Translations under genes and position numbers: made by a program
Source: Pseudomonadota bacterium
GTDB lineage: Bacteria > Pseudomonadota > Gammaproteobacteria > Xanthomonadales > Xanthomonadaceae
Direction: 5' to 3'
Length of the DNA: 34,065 nt
NCBI GenBank assembly: GCA_018240435.1
Contig: JAFEFT010000033.1
Location: 1 to 34,065 of the forward strand
Part shown: positions 16,105 to 24,094 of the stretch, in pieces
Layout: every line of letters begins with the position of its first letter
Position numbering within the stretch: the stretch's first letter is position 1
The notes under the pieces: generated by a model
The model's database searches: none
What the model saw: the letters and a program-made list of their open reading frames with translations, nothing else
What the model was told of the DNA's origin: nothing

Positions 16105-16485
16105 TCAGGCCAGCGAGCGCAACCATTCCAGTGCTTCCCGTTCGTGCGCGAACACGTCCGCGGTCAGGCCGAAGCCGGCGGCGACGGTGACGCCGAATTT
16201 CTGCGGGTCGATGAATTCGGCAGGGCACACCAGCGCAACGGCGACCTCATTGCCGGCGACCGCGGCCCATTCCCGGATCATCTCGACCCGGCGCGCCAGG
16301 CTCGGCGGCTGGAAACCGCCCGCCGCGCGCGTCGACATCAGCAGACGGGTGTGCCGACACTGGCGCGCGAACGCCAGGGTCTGGCCGATCCAGGCGATCG
16401 CGTCCTGAGCGGACACGGTGCCGCGCAATCGAGCCACGGCGATGCCGTCGACGAGAGTGAATCGCTGGCCGATCAAGTCATCCAT
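16105..16485 (-). CDS. Small SpoIIAA/STAS-like protein, unknown function
   Basis: 126 aa, alternating strands and helices: RFTLVDGIAVARLRGTVSAQDAIAWIGQ, CRHTRLLMSTRAAGG, EMIREWAAVAGNEVAVALVCPAEFIDPQKFGVTVAAGFGL, and a final FAHEREALEWLRSLA. This order (strand, helix, buried strand, ending in the DxxEAxxWL-like helix) resembles the SpoIIAA-like/STAS superfamily proteins often annotated as hypothetical. Start at 16485 (MDDLIGQ) is chosen because GAGGGG lies 8 nt upstream; 16491 is an in-frame alternative. Function unknown; convergent with the cyclase-FHA gene. Confidence 0.7.
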   Translation of the reverse strand: MDDLIGQRFTLVDGIAVARLRGTVSAQDAIAWIGQTLAFARQCRHTRLLMSTRAAGGFQPPSLARRVEMIREWAAVAGNEVAVALVCPAEFIDPQKFGVTVAAGFGLTADVFAHEREALEWLRSLA

Positions 16486-16567
16486 CGCCATCGCCCCTCG
16501 CGAGCCCGATGCAAACGACGCCCCGCACCGACCACCGGTGACGTACACGGCAACGCGATCGCCGTGC

Positions 16568-18088
16568 TCAAGCGTCCGCGAAGTCGCCCTCGTCGATCGC
16601 GCCGTGCAGTCGGGGGCGCGCCAGACGATCGGCAACCAGTGTCACCAGCGCCGCCACCAGCAGGTTGGCGAGCACCGCCAGAATGCCAAGATAGACCACG
16701 CCCACGCCCGGCACCAGCCAGGTCGTCTTGACCCCGTTCGCCCAGCCCTGCATCGCGCTCAGGCCGGTGCCCAGCGCCATCCCGACCGCCCAGCCGGCGA
16801 GCAGGCCGCCGGCGCGAAACCAGCGCGTGAACAGCCCAAACACCACCGCCGGAAAGGCTTGCAGCATCCAGATGCCGCCGAGCAATTGCAGGTTGATGGC
16901 CAGATCCTGCGACAGCGCGATGACGAACAGCAGCGCACCGAATTTCACCAGCAGCGAGGTGATCTTGGCGACTCTGGCTTCGCCGCGGGCGTCGATGTCC
17001 GGCTGGATGAACGGCTTCCAGATGTTGCGGGTGACCAGATTGGCCGCGCCGATCGACATGATCGCCGCCGGCACCAACGCGCCGAGCGCGATCGCGGCGA
17101 AGCAAAAGCCGGCGAACCATTCCGGAAAGCTTTGTTGGATCAGCGCCGGCACGATCGCGCTGCCTTTGGCATCCACATGCGCGGCGATCGCCATGTAGCC
17201 CATCAGCGCAATCAGGCCCAGCGCGACGCTGTAGGCCGGCAGCAGCATGGCGTTGCGGCGGATCGCCCCCGGCCCGGAGGCGGCGAGCGCGCCAGTGGTG
17301 GCGTGCGGGTACAGGAACAGCGCGCCGGCCGAGCCCAGCGCCAGCGTCGCGAACGGCAGGTATTGCGCGGGTTGCAGCAACAGGCCGGTGCCGGGCTTGT
17401 CGGCGAAGGCCTTGCCGGCGGCGGCGAAGATCGCGCCGTAGCCGCCGAGCCGGGCCGGAATCACGATCACCGCGGCAATCACGAACACGTACAGCATCGC
17501 GTCCTTGACGAAGGCGATCAGCGCCGGTGCGCGCAGGCCGCTGGAATAGGTGTACAGCGCCAGCACGAGGAAGGCCCCCACCAGCGCGATCTCGGCGCCG
17601 CCCTGCAAGCTGCCGAAGCCCATCTGCGCGAACACCACCTGCATGCCGACCAGTTGCAGGGCGATGTAGGGCATGGTCGCCAGCACCCCGGTGAGGGCGA
17701 TCGCCAGCGCCAGCCAGCGGCTGCCGTAGCGACCTTGCACGAAGTCCGAAACGGTCACGCAACCGTGGCGATGGCAGGCGTTCCACAACGGCGGCATCAC
17801 CACGAAGAAGATCACGTAGGCGACGATGGTGTAGGGCATCGCGAAAAATCCGAATGCGCCCTTGGCATACACCAGCGCCGGCACCGCGATCACCGTGTAG
17901 GCGGTATACAGATCGCCGCCCATCAGAAACCAGATGATCAGCGTGCCGAAGCGACGCCCGGCCAGACCCCACTCGTGGAGGTGATCCAGATCGGCCTTCT
18001 TCCAGCGCGCGGCAAGAAAGCCCATCGCGGTGACCAGCGCGAAGATGACCGCGAACACCGCCCACGCCGCCCAGTGCACGCCGTTCAT
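16568..18088 (-). CDS. Sodium:solute symporter family (SSS) permease
   Basis: 506 aa with about 13 hydrophobic segments. Typical SSS features: an N-terminal YTAYTVIAVPALVYAKG region, VTVSDFVQGRYGSRWLALAIAL, a helix with LQLVGMQVVF, AALGSAGALFLYPHATTGALAA and AIMSIGAANLVTRNIWKPFIQP (the AxxSSxxxxxSRDIYKxFI-type motif). Likely sodium-driven uptake of an organic acid or similar; the substrate is not predictable from the sequence. The start at 18088 overlaps by 4 nt the stop of a 56-aa DUF3311 gene, a known small partner of this symporter subgroup. Confidence 0.88.
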   Translation of the reverse strand: MNGVHWAAWAVFAVIFALVTAMGFLAARWKKADLDHLHEWGLAGRRFGTLIIWFLMGGDLYTAYTVIAVPALVYAKGAFGFFAMPYTIVAYVIFFVVMPPLWNACHRHGCVTVSDFVQGRYGSRWLALAIALTGVLATMPYIALQLVGMQVVFAQMGFGSLQGGAEIALVGAFLVLALYTYSSGLRAPALIAFVKDAMLYVFVIAAVIVIPARLGGYGAIFAAAGKAFADKPGTGLLLQPAQYLPFATLALGSAGALFLYPHATTGALAASGPGAIRRNAMLLPAYSVALGLIALMGYMAIAAHVDAKGSAIVPALIQQSFPEWFAGFCFAAIALGALVPAAIMSIGAANLVTRNIWKPFIQPDIDARGEARVAKITSLLVKFGALLFVIALSQDLAINLQLLGGIWMLQAFPAVVFGLFTRWFRAGGLLAGWAVGMALGTGLSAMQGWANGVKTTWLVPGVGVVYLGILAVLANLLVAALVTLVADRLARPRLHGAIDEGDFADA

Positions 18089-18255
18089 CGCCGCGCACTC
18101 CGCTGCGCCAGCCAGAGCACCGCCGGCAGCGCGAACAGGCAGGCGAACGGGTACCAGTAGAAGAACGGAAAGCCCCACAGCGACGGCTCGGCGCGGTTGT
18201 ACAGCGGCAGCCACAAAGTGGCCGCAAATGGCAGCAGCAACAGCAATCGGCGCAT
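18085..18255 (-). CDS. DUF3311 small membrane protein, symporter partner
   Basis: 56-aa protein with two hydrophobic helices (RLLLLLPFAATLWLPLYNRA and WYPFACLFALPAVLWLAQ) joined by EPSLWGFPFFY. The layout (P-L-Y-N-R-x-x-P-x-L-x-G-x-P-F-F-Y-W-Y) is that of DUF3311 proteins, which are coded directly upstream of SSS permeases and probably stabilise or regulate them. The stop TGA overlaps the symporter ATG (ATGA), so the two are translationally coupled. Short enough to be missed by length cut-offs. Confidence 0.8.
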   Translation of the reverse strand: MRRLLLLLPFAATLWLPLYNRAEPSLWGFPFFYWYPFACLFALPAVLWLAQRSARR

Positions 18256-18335
18256 GATCGGCCTGCGATGGATCCCCTGGGCGGCGACTGTACACAGGAA
18301 TGCCGAACCTGTCCCGAGGCGATCACTGCGGGCGA

Positions 18336-19241
18336 TCAGGCCGCGCTGAACTCCTCCAGCGGCCGTTCGTGGCAGGGCAGGCCGGCGCAGATCCAGCCGG
18401 CGTCCGGTCGTTCGCCGGCGAGCACGGCCAGCGCCTGGCTGCCATCACTGCTGACGACGCTGCCGAGTACGCGACCATCGGCCAGCACCTCGCTGCCGAC
18501 GGCCAGCGTCGTCCCTGACAGGCGCACCAGCACGCGTTTGGCCTTGCCGAGAAAATGCGTGCGGGCGACGATCTCCTGCCCCGGATAGCAGCCTTTTTTC
18601 AGGCTGAAGGCGTGCAGGCGCTCAAGCGAAAGCATCTGCGGCGTCCACTGCTCGCTCTGCTCGATCGGCAGGCGCGGCAGGCCGTGGGCGAGATCGAAGG
18701 CGAGCCAGCGGCCGGTTTCGTCTTCGTCGCACGCGTTGCCCGTCGTGTCGGAATCGCCGTGCATCGCCGTCGTCGTCGCAATGGTTGCACCGGTGATGAT
18801 GAGCGTGCGTGCGCCGCCGTCACCGCCGAGGTCGAATTCCGTCCGTTCGCCATCGTCATCGCCAGCGTTCGTGAATGCATGGCCGCGTGCCTGCGCCGGT
18901 GGCGCGAAGCGACCACGTGCAGCCAGATCGGCGCGCGCGGTCAGCTTTACCTTGCTGCGAAACACGAACCGCCGCAGCCGTTCGGCCAGCACATCGGCGG
19001 GAAAATCCGGCGCGATCAGCCAGTACCGCTGCGGCTCGAACATCGCCAGCATGAACAACGCGATCAGCCGCCCCTTGGCATTGAGCCAGCCGCTCCACTG
19101 CCATTGTCCCGGCGCCAGCAGACGCAGGTCGTTCATCGTCTGTGCCTGCAGGAAGGCCGTGGCGTCGCTGCCGGTGGCTTCCAGCACCTGCCAGCCGGGC
19201 AGGGCGAACGGTGTGCGAGGCGCGTCTTGCTTGTCTGTCAT
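18336..19241 (-). CDS. ygfZ: tRNA-modifying/Fe-S maintenance protein YgfZ
   Basis: 301-aa folate-binding GcvT-like protein with the YgfZ signature SLKKGCYPGQEIVARTHF containing conserved Cys218. YgfZ (IBA57 in mitochondria) binds tetrahydrofolate and supports assembly or repair of certain Fe-S enzymes, including MiaB and succinate dehydrogenase, so its divergent position 42 bp from the sdh cluster makes sense. Odd: residues about 120-178 are a low-complexity, Asp/Gly/Thr-rich insert where other YgfZ proteins have a compact strand region. Start at 19241 (MTDKQDAPRT) is chosen over the longer frame, whose extra codons are antisense to the small SDH factor. Confidence 0.88.
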   Translation of the reverse strand: MTDKQDAPRTPFALPGWQVLEATGSDATAFLQAQTMNDLRLLAPGQWQWSGWLNAKGRLIALFMLAMFEPQRYWLIAPDFPADVLAERLRRFVFRSKVKLTARADLAARGRFAPPAQARGHAFTNAGDDDGERTEFDLGGDGGARTLIITGATIATTTAMHGDSDTTGNACDEDETGRWLAFDLAHGLPRLPIEQSEQWTPQMLSLERLHAFSLKKGCYPGQEIVARTHFLGKAKRVLVRLSGTTLAVGSEVLADGRVLGSVVSSDGSQALAVLAGERPDAGWICAGLPCHERPLEEFSAA

Positions 19242-19283
19242 GGTCACGGGTCTTACACTGACGGTGTTTTCGAGCCAGTAGCG

Positions 19284-19463
19284 ATGATAGGCCAAACCTC
19301 TCCCGATCCTGCCGCAGCCGACGATACCGAGGCGCCGCCGCCGCAGGATGCCATCGTGACGACGAAGGCGGTCCCGCCGCGGCGTGAAGTCGGCGGACGC
19401 GACGGGCTCGATCCGACCCGCTACGGCGATTGGGAAAAGAATGGCCGCTGCATCGACTTCTGA
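19284..19463 (+). CDS. Succinate dehydrogenase assembly factor 4-like protein (DUF1674)
   Basis: 59 aa with a variable, Pro/Asp-rich N-terminus and the conserved C-terminal block EVGGRDGLDPTRYGDWEKNGRCIDF-like (key residues GG-R-G-DPTRYGDWE-G-CIDF at 37-59), the hallmark of DUF1674/SDHAF4. In mitochondria SDHAF4 binds flavinylated SdhA and shields it before joining SdhB. Its place 62 bp upstream of sdhC fits the same job in bacteria. Short and easily missed; antisense reading is ygfZ upstream sequence. Confidence 0.85.
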   Translation: MIGQTSPDPAAADDTEAPPPQDAIVTTKAVPPRREVGGRDGLDPTRYGDWEKNGRCIDF

Positions 19464-19525
19464 CCGCGACGACCGCTGCCCGGTGGCGGCGCGACTCGTC
19501 TCCATGCTCTGACGGACACCCCACG

Positions 19526-19921
19526 ATGGCCAACCGCGAACGTCCGCTGTCGCCGCACCTGCAAGTCTACAAATGGCAGGTGCAGATGACTTCATCCATC
19601 CTGCATCGCGCCACCGGCGTCATTCTCGCGGTCGGTGCGCTGCTGGTCACCGGCGGCTTGCTGGCATTGTCGGCGGGGCCGGAGCGCTGGATGCAGTTCC
19701 TCGACCTGGCCGGCTCGATCCCCGGTCGCATCGTGCTGCTGGGGGTGACGTGGGCGCTGTCCTACCACCTGCTCAACGGCATCCGTCATCTGCTGCAGGA
19801 TGGCGGCCTGGGCTTTTCGATTCCGCAGTTCGTGCGCAGCAGCCTGATCTCGATGATCGGCTCGGTGCTGCTGACCGCCATTGCATGGGGCGTGATTCTG
19901 GTGCGTTGGGGGCAGGCATGA
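19526..19921 (+). CDS. sdhC: Succinate dehydrogenase cytochrome b556 subunit
   Basis: 131 aa, three membrane helices. N-terminal RPLSPHLQVYKWQVQMTSSILHRATGV is the SdhC signature (SxHRxTG quinone-site motif), and SYHLLNGIRHLLQD carries the heme b ligand His81. Anchors SdhAB to the membrane and passes electrons from succinate to ubiquinone. The start at 19526 (MANRERP) agrees with the family. The stop overlaps the sdhD ATG (ATGA). Confidence 0.95.
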   Translation: MANRERPLSPHLQVYKWQVQMTSSILHRATGVILAVGALLVTGGLLALSAGPERWMQFLDLAGSIPGRIVLLGVTWALSYHLLNGIRHLLQDGGLGFSIPQFVRSSLISMIGSVLLTAIAWGVILVRWGQA

Positions 19922-20313
19922 ACGGGCGCCACGACGAACTGCGCACGCCGCTCAAGCGCGCGCGCCATTGGGGCTCGGCCAAGGACGGCGTGCATCATTT
20001 CATCTGGCAGCGCGCCAGCGCCATCGCCATCGGTCTGAGCGGGTTGTGGCTGTTCGCGGTGGCGCTGTCGATGCACGGCACCGACTTCGCATCCGTACAC
20101 GCGCGGGTAGCCGATCCGATCAATGCCAGCATGCTGGTGCTGTTTCTGCTGTCGGTGTTCTGGCATGCCCGGCTCGGCCTGCAAGTCGTGATCGAAGACT
20201 ACGTTCACGGCGCCCTGAGCGCGACCGTGCTGCAACTTCTTACCCTGTTGGTCTGCGCGCTGGCGGCCATCGCGAGCGTGCTCGCGGTGCTGCGCATCGT
20301 GCTCGGGAGCTGA
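19918..20313 (+). CDS. sdhD: Succinate dehydrogenase hydrophobic membrane anchor subunit
   Basis: 131 aa, three membrane helices. RARHWGSAKDGVHHFIWQRASAIA is the N-terminal signature and VVIEDYVHGALS holds the DY pair near the ubiquinone site (Tyr83 in E. coli) and the H near heme. Coupled to sdhC by an ATGA overlap; sdhA follows after 6 bp. Confidence 0.94.
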   Translation: MNGRHDELRTPLKRARHWGSAKDGVHHFIWQRASAIAIGLSGLWLFAVALSMHGTDFASVHARVADPINASMLVLFLLSVFWHARLGLQVVIEDYVHGALSATVLQLLTLLVCALAAIASVLAVLRIVLGS

Positions 20314-20319
20314 TCGGCG

Positions 20320-22107
20320 ATGCCTGCCTACAAGATTCAGGAACACAAATACGACATGCTCGTGGTCGGTGCCGGCGGCGCTGGGCTGCGTGCCACATTC
20401 GGATTGGCCGAAAAGGGTTTGAAGACGGCCTGCATCAGCAAGGTGTTTCCGACCCGCAGTCATACCGTCGCGGCGCAGGGCGGCATCGCCGCGGCGCTCG
20501 GCAACATGGGCGAGGACGACTGGCGCTTTCACTTCTACGACACCGTCAAGGGCGGCGACTGGCTCGGCGATCAGGACGCGATCGAGTACATGTGCAAGAA
20601 CGCGCCGGCGGCGGTGATCGAGCTGGAGCACTACGGTGTGCCGTTCTCGCGCACCGAGGACGGCCACATCTACCAGCGCCCGTTCGGCGGCATGACCACG
20701 CATTACGGCAAGGGCACCGCGCAGCGCACCTGCGCCGCTGCCGACCGCACCGGCCACGCCATGCTGCATACGCTGTATCAGCAGGCGCTGGCGCATCAGG
20801 CCACCTTCTTCATCGAATACTTCGCCATCGACCTGATCTTCGACGCGCAGGGCGCGTGTTGCGGCGTGCTCGCGCTGGACATGAACGAGGGCACGATGCA
20901 TTTCTTCCGCGCCCACGGCGTGGTGCTGGCCACCGGCGGCTACGGTCGCGCCTATTTCAGTTGCACCTCGGCGCATACCTGCACCGGCGACGGCGGCGGC
21001 ATGGCCTTGCGCGCCGGGCTGGCGTTGCAGGACATGGAATTCGTGCAGTTCCACCCCACCGGCATCTACGGCGCCGGCTGCCTGATCACCGAGGGCGTGC
21101 GCGGCGAGGGCGGCTATCTCACCAATTCCAAGGGCGAGCGCTTCATGGAGCGCTACGCCCCCAGCGCCAAGGATCTGGCCTCGCGCGACGTCGTCAGTCG
21201 CGCCATCACCGTCGAGGTGCGCGAGGGTCGCGGCGTCGGCGAGCACGCCGATCACGCCTTCCTCAACCTGATGCACCTCGGCCCCGAGGTCATCCACGAG
21301 CGGCTGCCGGGCATCGCCGAGTCGGCGCGCATCTTCGCCGGCGTCGATGTCACCAAAGAACCGATCCCGGTGCTGCCGACCGTGCACTACAACATGGGCG
21401 GCATTCCGACCAATTACCACGGCGAGGTGGTGCAAAAGCGCGGCGACGACAACGATGCGCAAGTGCACGGCCTGTACGCGATCGGCGAAGCGGCCTGCGT
21501 GTCGGTGCATGGCGGCAACCGGCTCGGCTCGAACTCGCTGCTCGATCTGGTGGTGTTCGGCCGCGCCGTCGCCAACCGCTGCGCCGAGACCCTGCAGCCC
21601 GGCGCGCCGCACCGCGATCTGCCGGGCGACGTGCTCGATCAGGCGCTCGATCGCTTCGATAAATTGCGCAACGCCAAGGGCGATCTGGCGACGGCGCAGA
21701 TCCGGCTGGACATGCAGCGCACCATGCAGGCCGACGCCGCCGTGTTCCGCACCGCGCAGTCGCTCAAGGAAGGCTGTGGCAAGATCGACGCCGTGCGCAA
21801 ATCGTTCGCGCAGGTCAAGGTCAGCGACCGCTCGCTGATCTGGAACTCCGACCTGGTCGAGACACTGGAACTGGCCAACCTGCTCGACCAGGCGGTAGCG
21901 ACGATGCACTCGGCCGAGCAGCGCCCGGAAAGCCGCGGCGCCCACGCCCGCGAGGATTTCCCGGACCGCAACGACCACGACTGGATGAAGCACACGCTGG
22001 TGACGGTGGATGCCGCCGGCAAGGTCGGCTTCGACTACCGCCCGGTGCACATGCATACGTTGACGGATGATGTCGAAGTGGTGCCGCCGAAGAAGAGGGT
22101 GTATTGA
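20320..22107 (+). CDS. sdhA: Succinate dehydrogenase flavoprotein subunit
   Basis: 595 aa, full length for the family. It has the dinucleotide site [18 protein letters not shown], the SHTVAAQGG motif with His48, the covalent FAD attachment residue, the [12 protein letters not shown] active-site segment, the [11 protein letters not shown] motif, and the [18 protein letters not shown] block. Oxidises succinate to fumarate and hands electrons to SdhB. Flavinylation should be helped by SdhE and the DUF1674 factor coded in the same cluster. sdhB starts only after a 193-bp gap occupied by repeats. Confidence 0.97.
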   Translation: MPAYKIQEHKYDMLVVGAGGAGLRATFGLAEKGLKTACISKVFPTRSHTVAAQGGIAAALGNMGEDDWRFHFYDTVKGGDWLGDQDAIEYMCKNAPAAVIELEHYGVPFSRTEDGHIYQRPFGGMTTHYGKGTAQRTCAAADRTGHAMLHTLYQQALAHQATFFIEYFAIDLIFDAQGACCGVLALDMNEGTMHFFRAHGVVLATGGYGRAYFSCTSAHTCTGDGGGMALRAGLALQDMEFVQFHPTGIYGAGCLITEGVRGEGGYLTNSKGERFMERYAPSAKDLASRDVVSRAITVEVREGRGVGEHADHAFLNLMHLGPEVIHERLPGIAESARIFAGVDVTKEPIPVLPTVHYNMGGIPTNYHGEVVQKRGDDNDAQVHGLYAIGEAACVSVHGGNRLGSNSLLDLVVFGRAVANRCAETLQPGAPHRDLPGDVLDQALDRFDKLRNAKGDLATAQIRLDMQRTMQADAAVFRTAQSLKEGCGKIDAVRKSFAQVKVSDRSLIWNSDLVETLELANLLDQAVATMHSAEQRPESRGAHAREDFPDRNDHDWMKHTLVTVDAAGKVGFDYRPVHMHTLTDDVEVVPPKKRVY

Positions 22108-22300
22108 GGGCGTGAATGGTGAATCGTGATTTGTGAATTGTGACAGCAGAAGCCGGGCGCACGCGGTAATTGGGGCGTTGGACGATTTCCTCCCCTTGGC
22201 GCTCACGATTCACCAATCACCATTCACGATTCACCATTCACGATTCACCATTCACGATTCACCACTCACGATTCACCATTCACGATTCACGGGCTCAAAA
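22108..22300. repeat. Heptamer repeat and inverted arm between sdhA and sdhB
   Basis: Twelve contiguous 7-bp units alternating mainly between CACGATT and CACCATT run from 22204 to 22287. A left arm GAATGGTGAATCGTGA at 22114-22129 is the exact 16-nt complement of several register positions in the array, for example 22224-22239, so the transcript can fold into a large stem-loop inside the sdh operon. The array reaches to 13 nt before the sdhB ATG and no Shine-Dalgarno remains there. Confidence 0.85.
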
Positions 22301-23083
22301 ATGGCCGAATTTCGCCTCCCGAAGAACTCGCAGATCCGCAAGGGCAAGCACTGGCCGGCCGCGGGCGCGAAAAAGCCGCGCACGTTCAAGGTCTATCGCT
22401 GGTCGCCGGACGACGACCAGAACCCGCGCATGGACACCTACGAGGTGGACATGGCCAGCTGCGGGCCGATGGTTCTCGACGCGCTGATCAAGATCAAGAA
22501 CGAGATCGACCCGACGCTCACCTTCCGCCGATCCTGCCGCGAGGGCATCTGCGGCTCGTGCGCGATGAACATCGACGGCACCAACACCCTGGCCTGCATC
22601 TGCGCCATCGACGCGGTCGCCAAGGGCGAGGTCAGCATCCACCCGCTGCCGCACATGCCGGTGGTGAAGGACCTGGTGCCCGATCTCACCCATTTCTACG
22701 CGCAGTACGCCAGCATCCAGCCGTGGATCCGCACGCAATCGCCGCCGCCGCCCGATCGCGAGCGCCTGCAATCGCCGGAAGACCGCAAGAAACTCGACGG
22801 CCTGTACGAATGCATCCTGTGCGCCTGCTGTTCGACCTCATGCCCGAGCTACTGGTGGAACGGCGATCGCTATCTCGGCCCGGCGATCCTGCTGCAAGCC
22901 TATCGCTGGATCATCGACAGCCGCGACGAGGACACCGGTGCGCGGCTGGACGACCTCGAGGACCCGTTCAAGCTCTATCGCTGCCACACCATCATGAATT
23001 GCACCCGCACCTGCCCGAAGGGCCTGAACCCGGCCAAGGCGATCGCGGAGATCAAGAAGCTGATGCTGGCGCGGACGATGTGA
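22301..23083 (+). CDS. sdhB: Succinate dehydrogenase iron-sulfur subunit
   Basis: 260 aa. [2Fe-2S] ligands Cys79, Cys84, Cys87 and Cys99 ([20 protein letters not shown]); [4Fe-4S] ligands in [14 protein letters not shown] (Cys171, 174, 177) with Cys238; [3Fe-4S] ligands Cys181, Cys228 and Cys234 ([18 protein letters not shown]). Transfers electrons from the SdhA flavin to the quinone site. The start at 22301 ([10 protein letters not shown]) fits the family; upstream in-frame codons from 22133 only translate the repeat. The leader just before the ATG (CGGGCTCAAAA) lacks a clear ribosome-binding site. Confidence 0.97.
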   Translation: MAEFRLPKNSQIRKGKHWPAAGAKKPRTFKVYRWSPDDDQNPRMDTYEVDMASCGPMVLDALIKIKNEIDPTLTFRRSCREGICGSCAMNIDGTNTLACICAIDAVAKGEVSIHPLPHMPVVKDLVPDLTHFYAQYASIQPWIRTQSPPPPDRERLQSPEDRKKLDGLYECILCACCSTSCPSYWWNGDRYLGPAILLQAYRWIIDSRDEDTGARLDDLEDPFKLYRCHTIMNCTRTCPKGLNPAKAIAEIKKLMLARTM

Positions 23084-23137
23084 GCAAGCCTGGCAACTGA
23101 CGCGCTTTGTCGCGATTGACGACGATTTCGCATGAGC

Positions 23138-23260
23138 TTCCTCCCCCGCTTGCGGGGGAGGATTGAGGTGGGGGCGAAACGTTTGCAGCACTTGAAGCTT
23201 CGTTCTTGATAGGGGTCATCGCTCCCATCCCCACCTTCCCCCGCGAGCGGGGGAAGGGGT
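23138..23260. repeat. Pair of inverted xanthomonad intergenic palindromes
   Basis: First hairpin 23140-23161 (CCTCCCCCGC/GCGGGGGAGG), second 23234-23257 (CCTTCCCCCG/CGGGGGAAGG). The flanking AGGTGGGG and CCCCACCT are also complementary, so the two can form a larger BIME-like structure. It lies between sdhB and sdhE and may terminate or stabilise the sdhCDAB transcript. The rest of the 281-bp gap shows no gene. Confidence 0.75.
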
Positions 23261-23364
23261 TTGCCTCCGACGATTCCGCGACGTTGGCGGCACCGTTGCC
23301 GGTGGAAAATCCGGGCGATGAAACCCGCAGACCAATATCGATCAATACCCTGAGCACCCCCGCC

Positions 23365-23616
23365 ATGACCTCCGCCGTCGAACTGCGCAAGCTGCGCTGG
23401 CATTGCCGGCGCGGTATGGTCGAGCTCGACGTGCTGCTGACCCGCCATCTCGATCGCTTCGGGTCGGAAATGGATGACGGCGAAATCAGGCTTTTCCGAC
23501 GGCTGCTCGAATGCGAAGACGATAGGCTGTGGCGGTGGTTCACCGGCACCGAACAGCCGCAGGACAAGGATCTGCATGCACTCGTCGAACGCATCGCGCA
23601 ATTCCCGCGTGGCTGA
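23365..23616 (+). CDS. sdhE: FAD assembly factor SdhE
   Basis: 83 aa, SdhE/SDHAF2 (DUF339) family. It has LRWHCRRGMVELDVLL with the RGxxE motif needed for flavinylation, and ERLLE-type helices (LFRRLLECEDDRLWRWFTG). Binds SdhA and promotes covalent FAD attachment; in toxin-antitoxin literature the same family is CptB. The start at 23365 (MTSAVELRKL) is chosen over the upstream frame of intergenic sequence. It overlaps the ygfX gene by 41 nt. Confidence 0.93.
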   Translation: MTSAVELRKLRWHCRRGMVELDVLLTRHLDRFGSEMDDGEIRLFRRLLECEDDRLWRWFTGTEQPQDKDLHALVERIAQFPRG

Positions 23617-24094
23617 GTGCCCGCCGTGCCGACTGGCGTGGCGGCGTTCGCCACTGCTGCTGGCGACGCTCGTCGTCCTTGCGGTGCTCGCGGCGATCAG
23701 CCCGTGGCTGTCGAACCTGCCGCCGATGTGGTGCGCGCTCGTCGATGGTGCGGTCGTCGCGGTCGCCGTATTCACGCTGTGGCAGCAGTTTCGCCGTGCG
23801 CCGGTGGAATTGGTCTGGGCCGGCGGCGATGCGCCGTGGCAGGTCGTTGGCGACGGGAAATCACGATCGATGCACCACGTCGAAGCCTCGCTGCGCGGCC
23901 CGATTGCGGCATTGACCCTGGCCGACGAGGCCAACGCAAGGCGCGAGCGATTTGTCTGGTGGCCCGATACGCTCGATGCTGCAGGACGCCGTTCGCTGCG
24001 TCTGGCGCTGGCCTCGCGCGCAGCGGCCATGCGCGCACGCAATCATCCCGCGCAGGCGCATGACGTGGCGCATGGCGACGGAGCCGGCGCATGA
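23576..24094 (+). CDS. ygfX: YgfX/CptA-like membrane protein
   Basis: 172 aa with two adjacent hydrophobic helices (about residues 26-46 and 51-68), then a soluble C-terminal part (VELVWAGGDAPWQV, RERFVWWPDTLDAAGRRSLRLALASRA). Two short helices followed by a beta-type domain ending in D-x-L-x-x-x-x-x-R-x-L-R matches YgfX, which is nearly always coded beside SdhE and has been reported as an inhibitor of cell-division and cytoskeletal proteins. The ATG lies inside sdhE, and the stop overlaps lolC (ATGA). The C-terminal ~25 residues are Ala/Arg-rich and unlike the family. Confidence 0.7.
   Translation: MHSSNASRNSRVAECPPCRLAWRRSPLLLATLVVLAVLAAISPWLSNLPPMWCALVDGAVVAVAVFTLWQQFRRAPVELVWAGGDAPWQVVGDGKSRSMHHVEASLRGPIAALTLADEANARRERFVWWPDTLDAAGRRSLRLALASRAAAMRARNHPAQAHDVAHGDGAGA

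Noticed and set aside
16418-18160. 580-aa plus-strand frame
   Set aside because: Antisense of the SSS symporter.
19786-22206. 806-aa minus-strand frame
   Set aside because: Antisense of sdhD and sdhA, which have all expected active-site residues.
22204-22287. Possible CRISPR or attachment array
   Set aside because: Contiguous 7-bp units without spacers.
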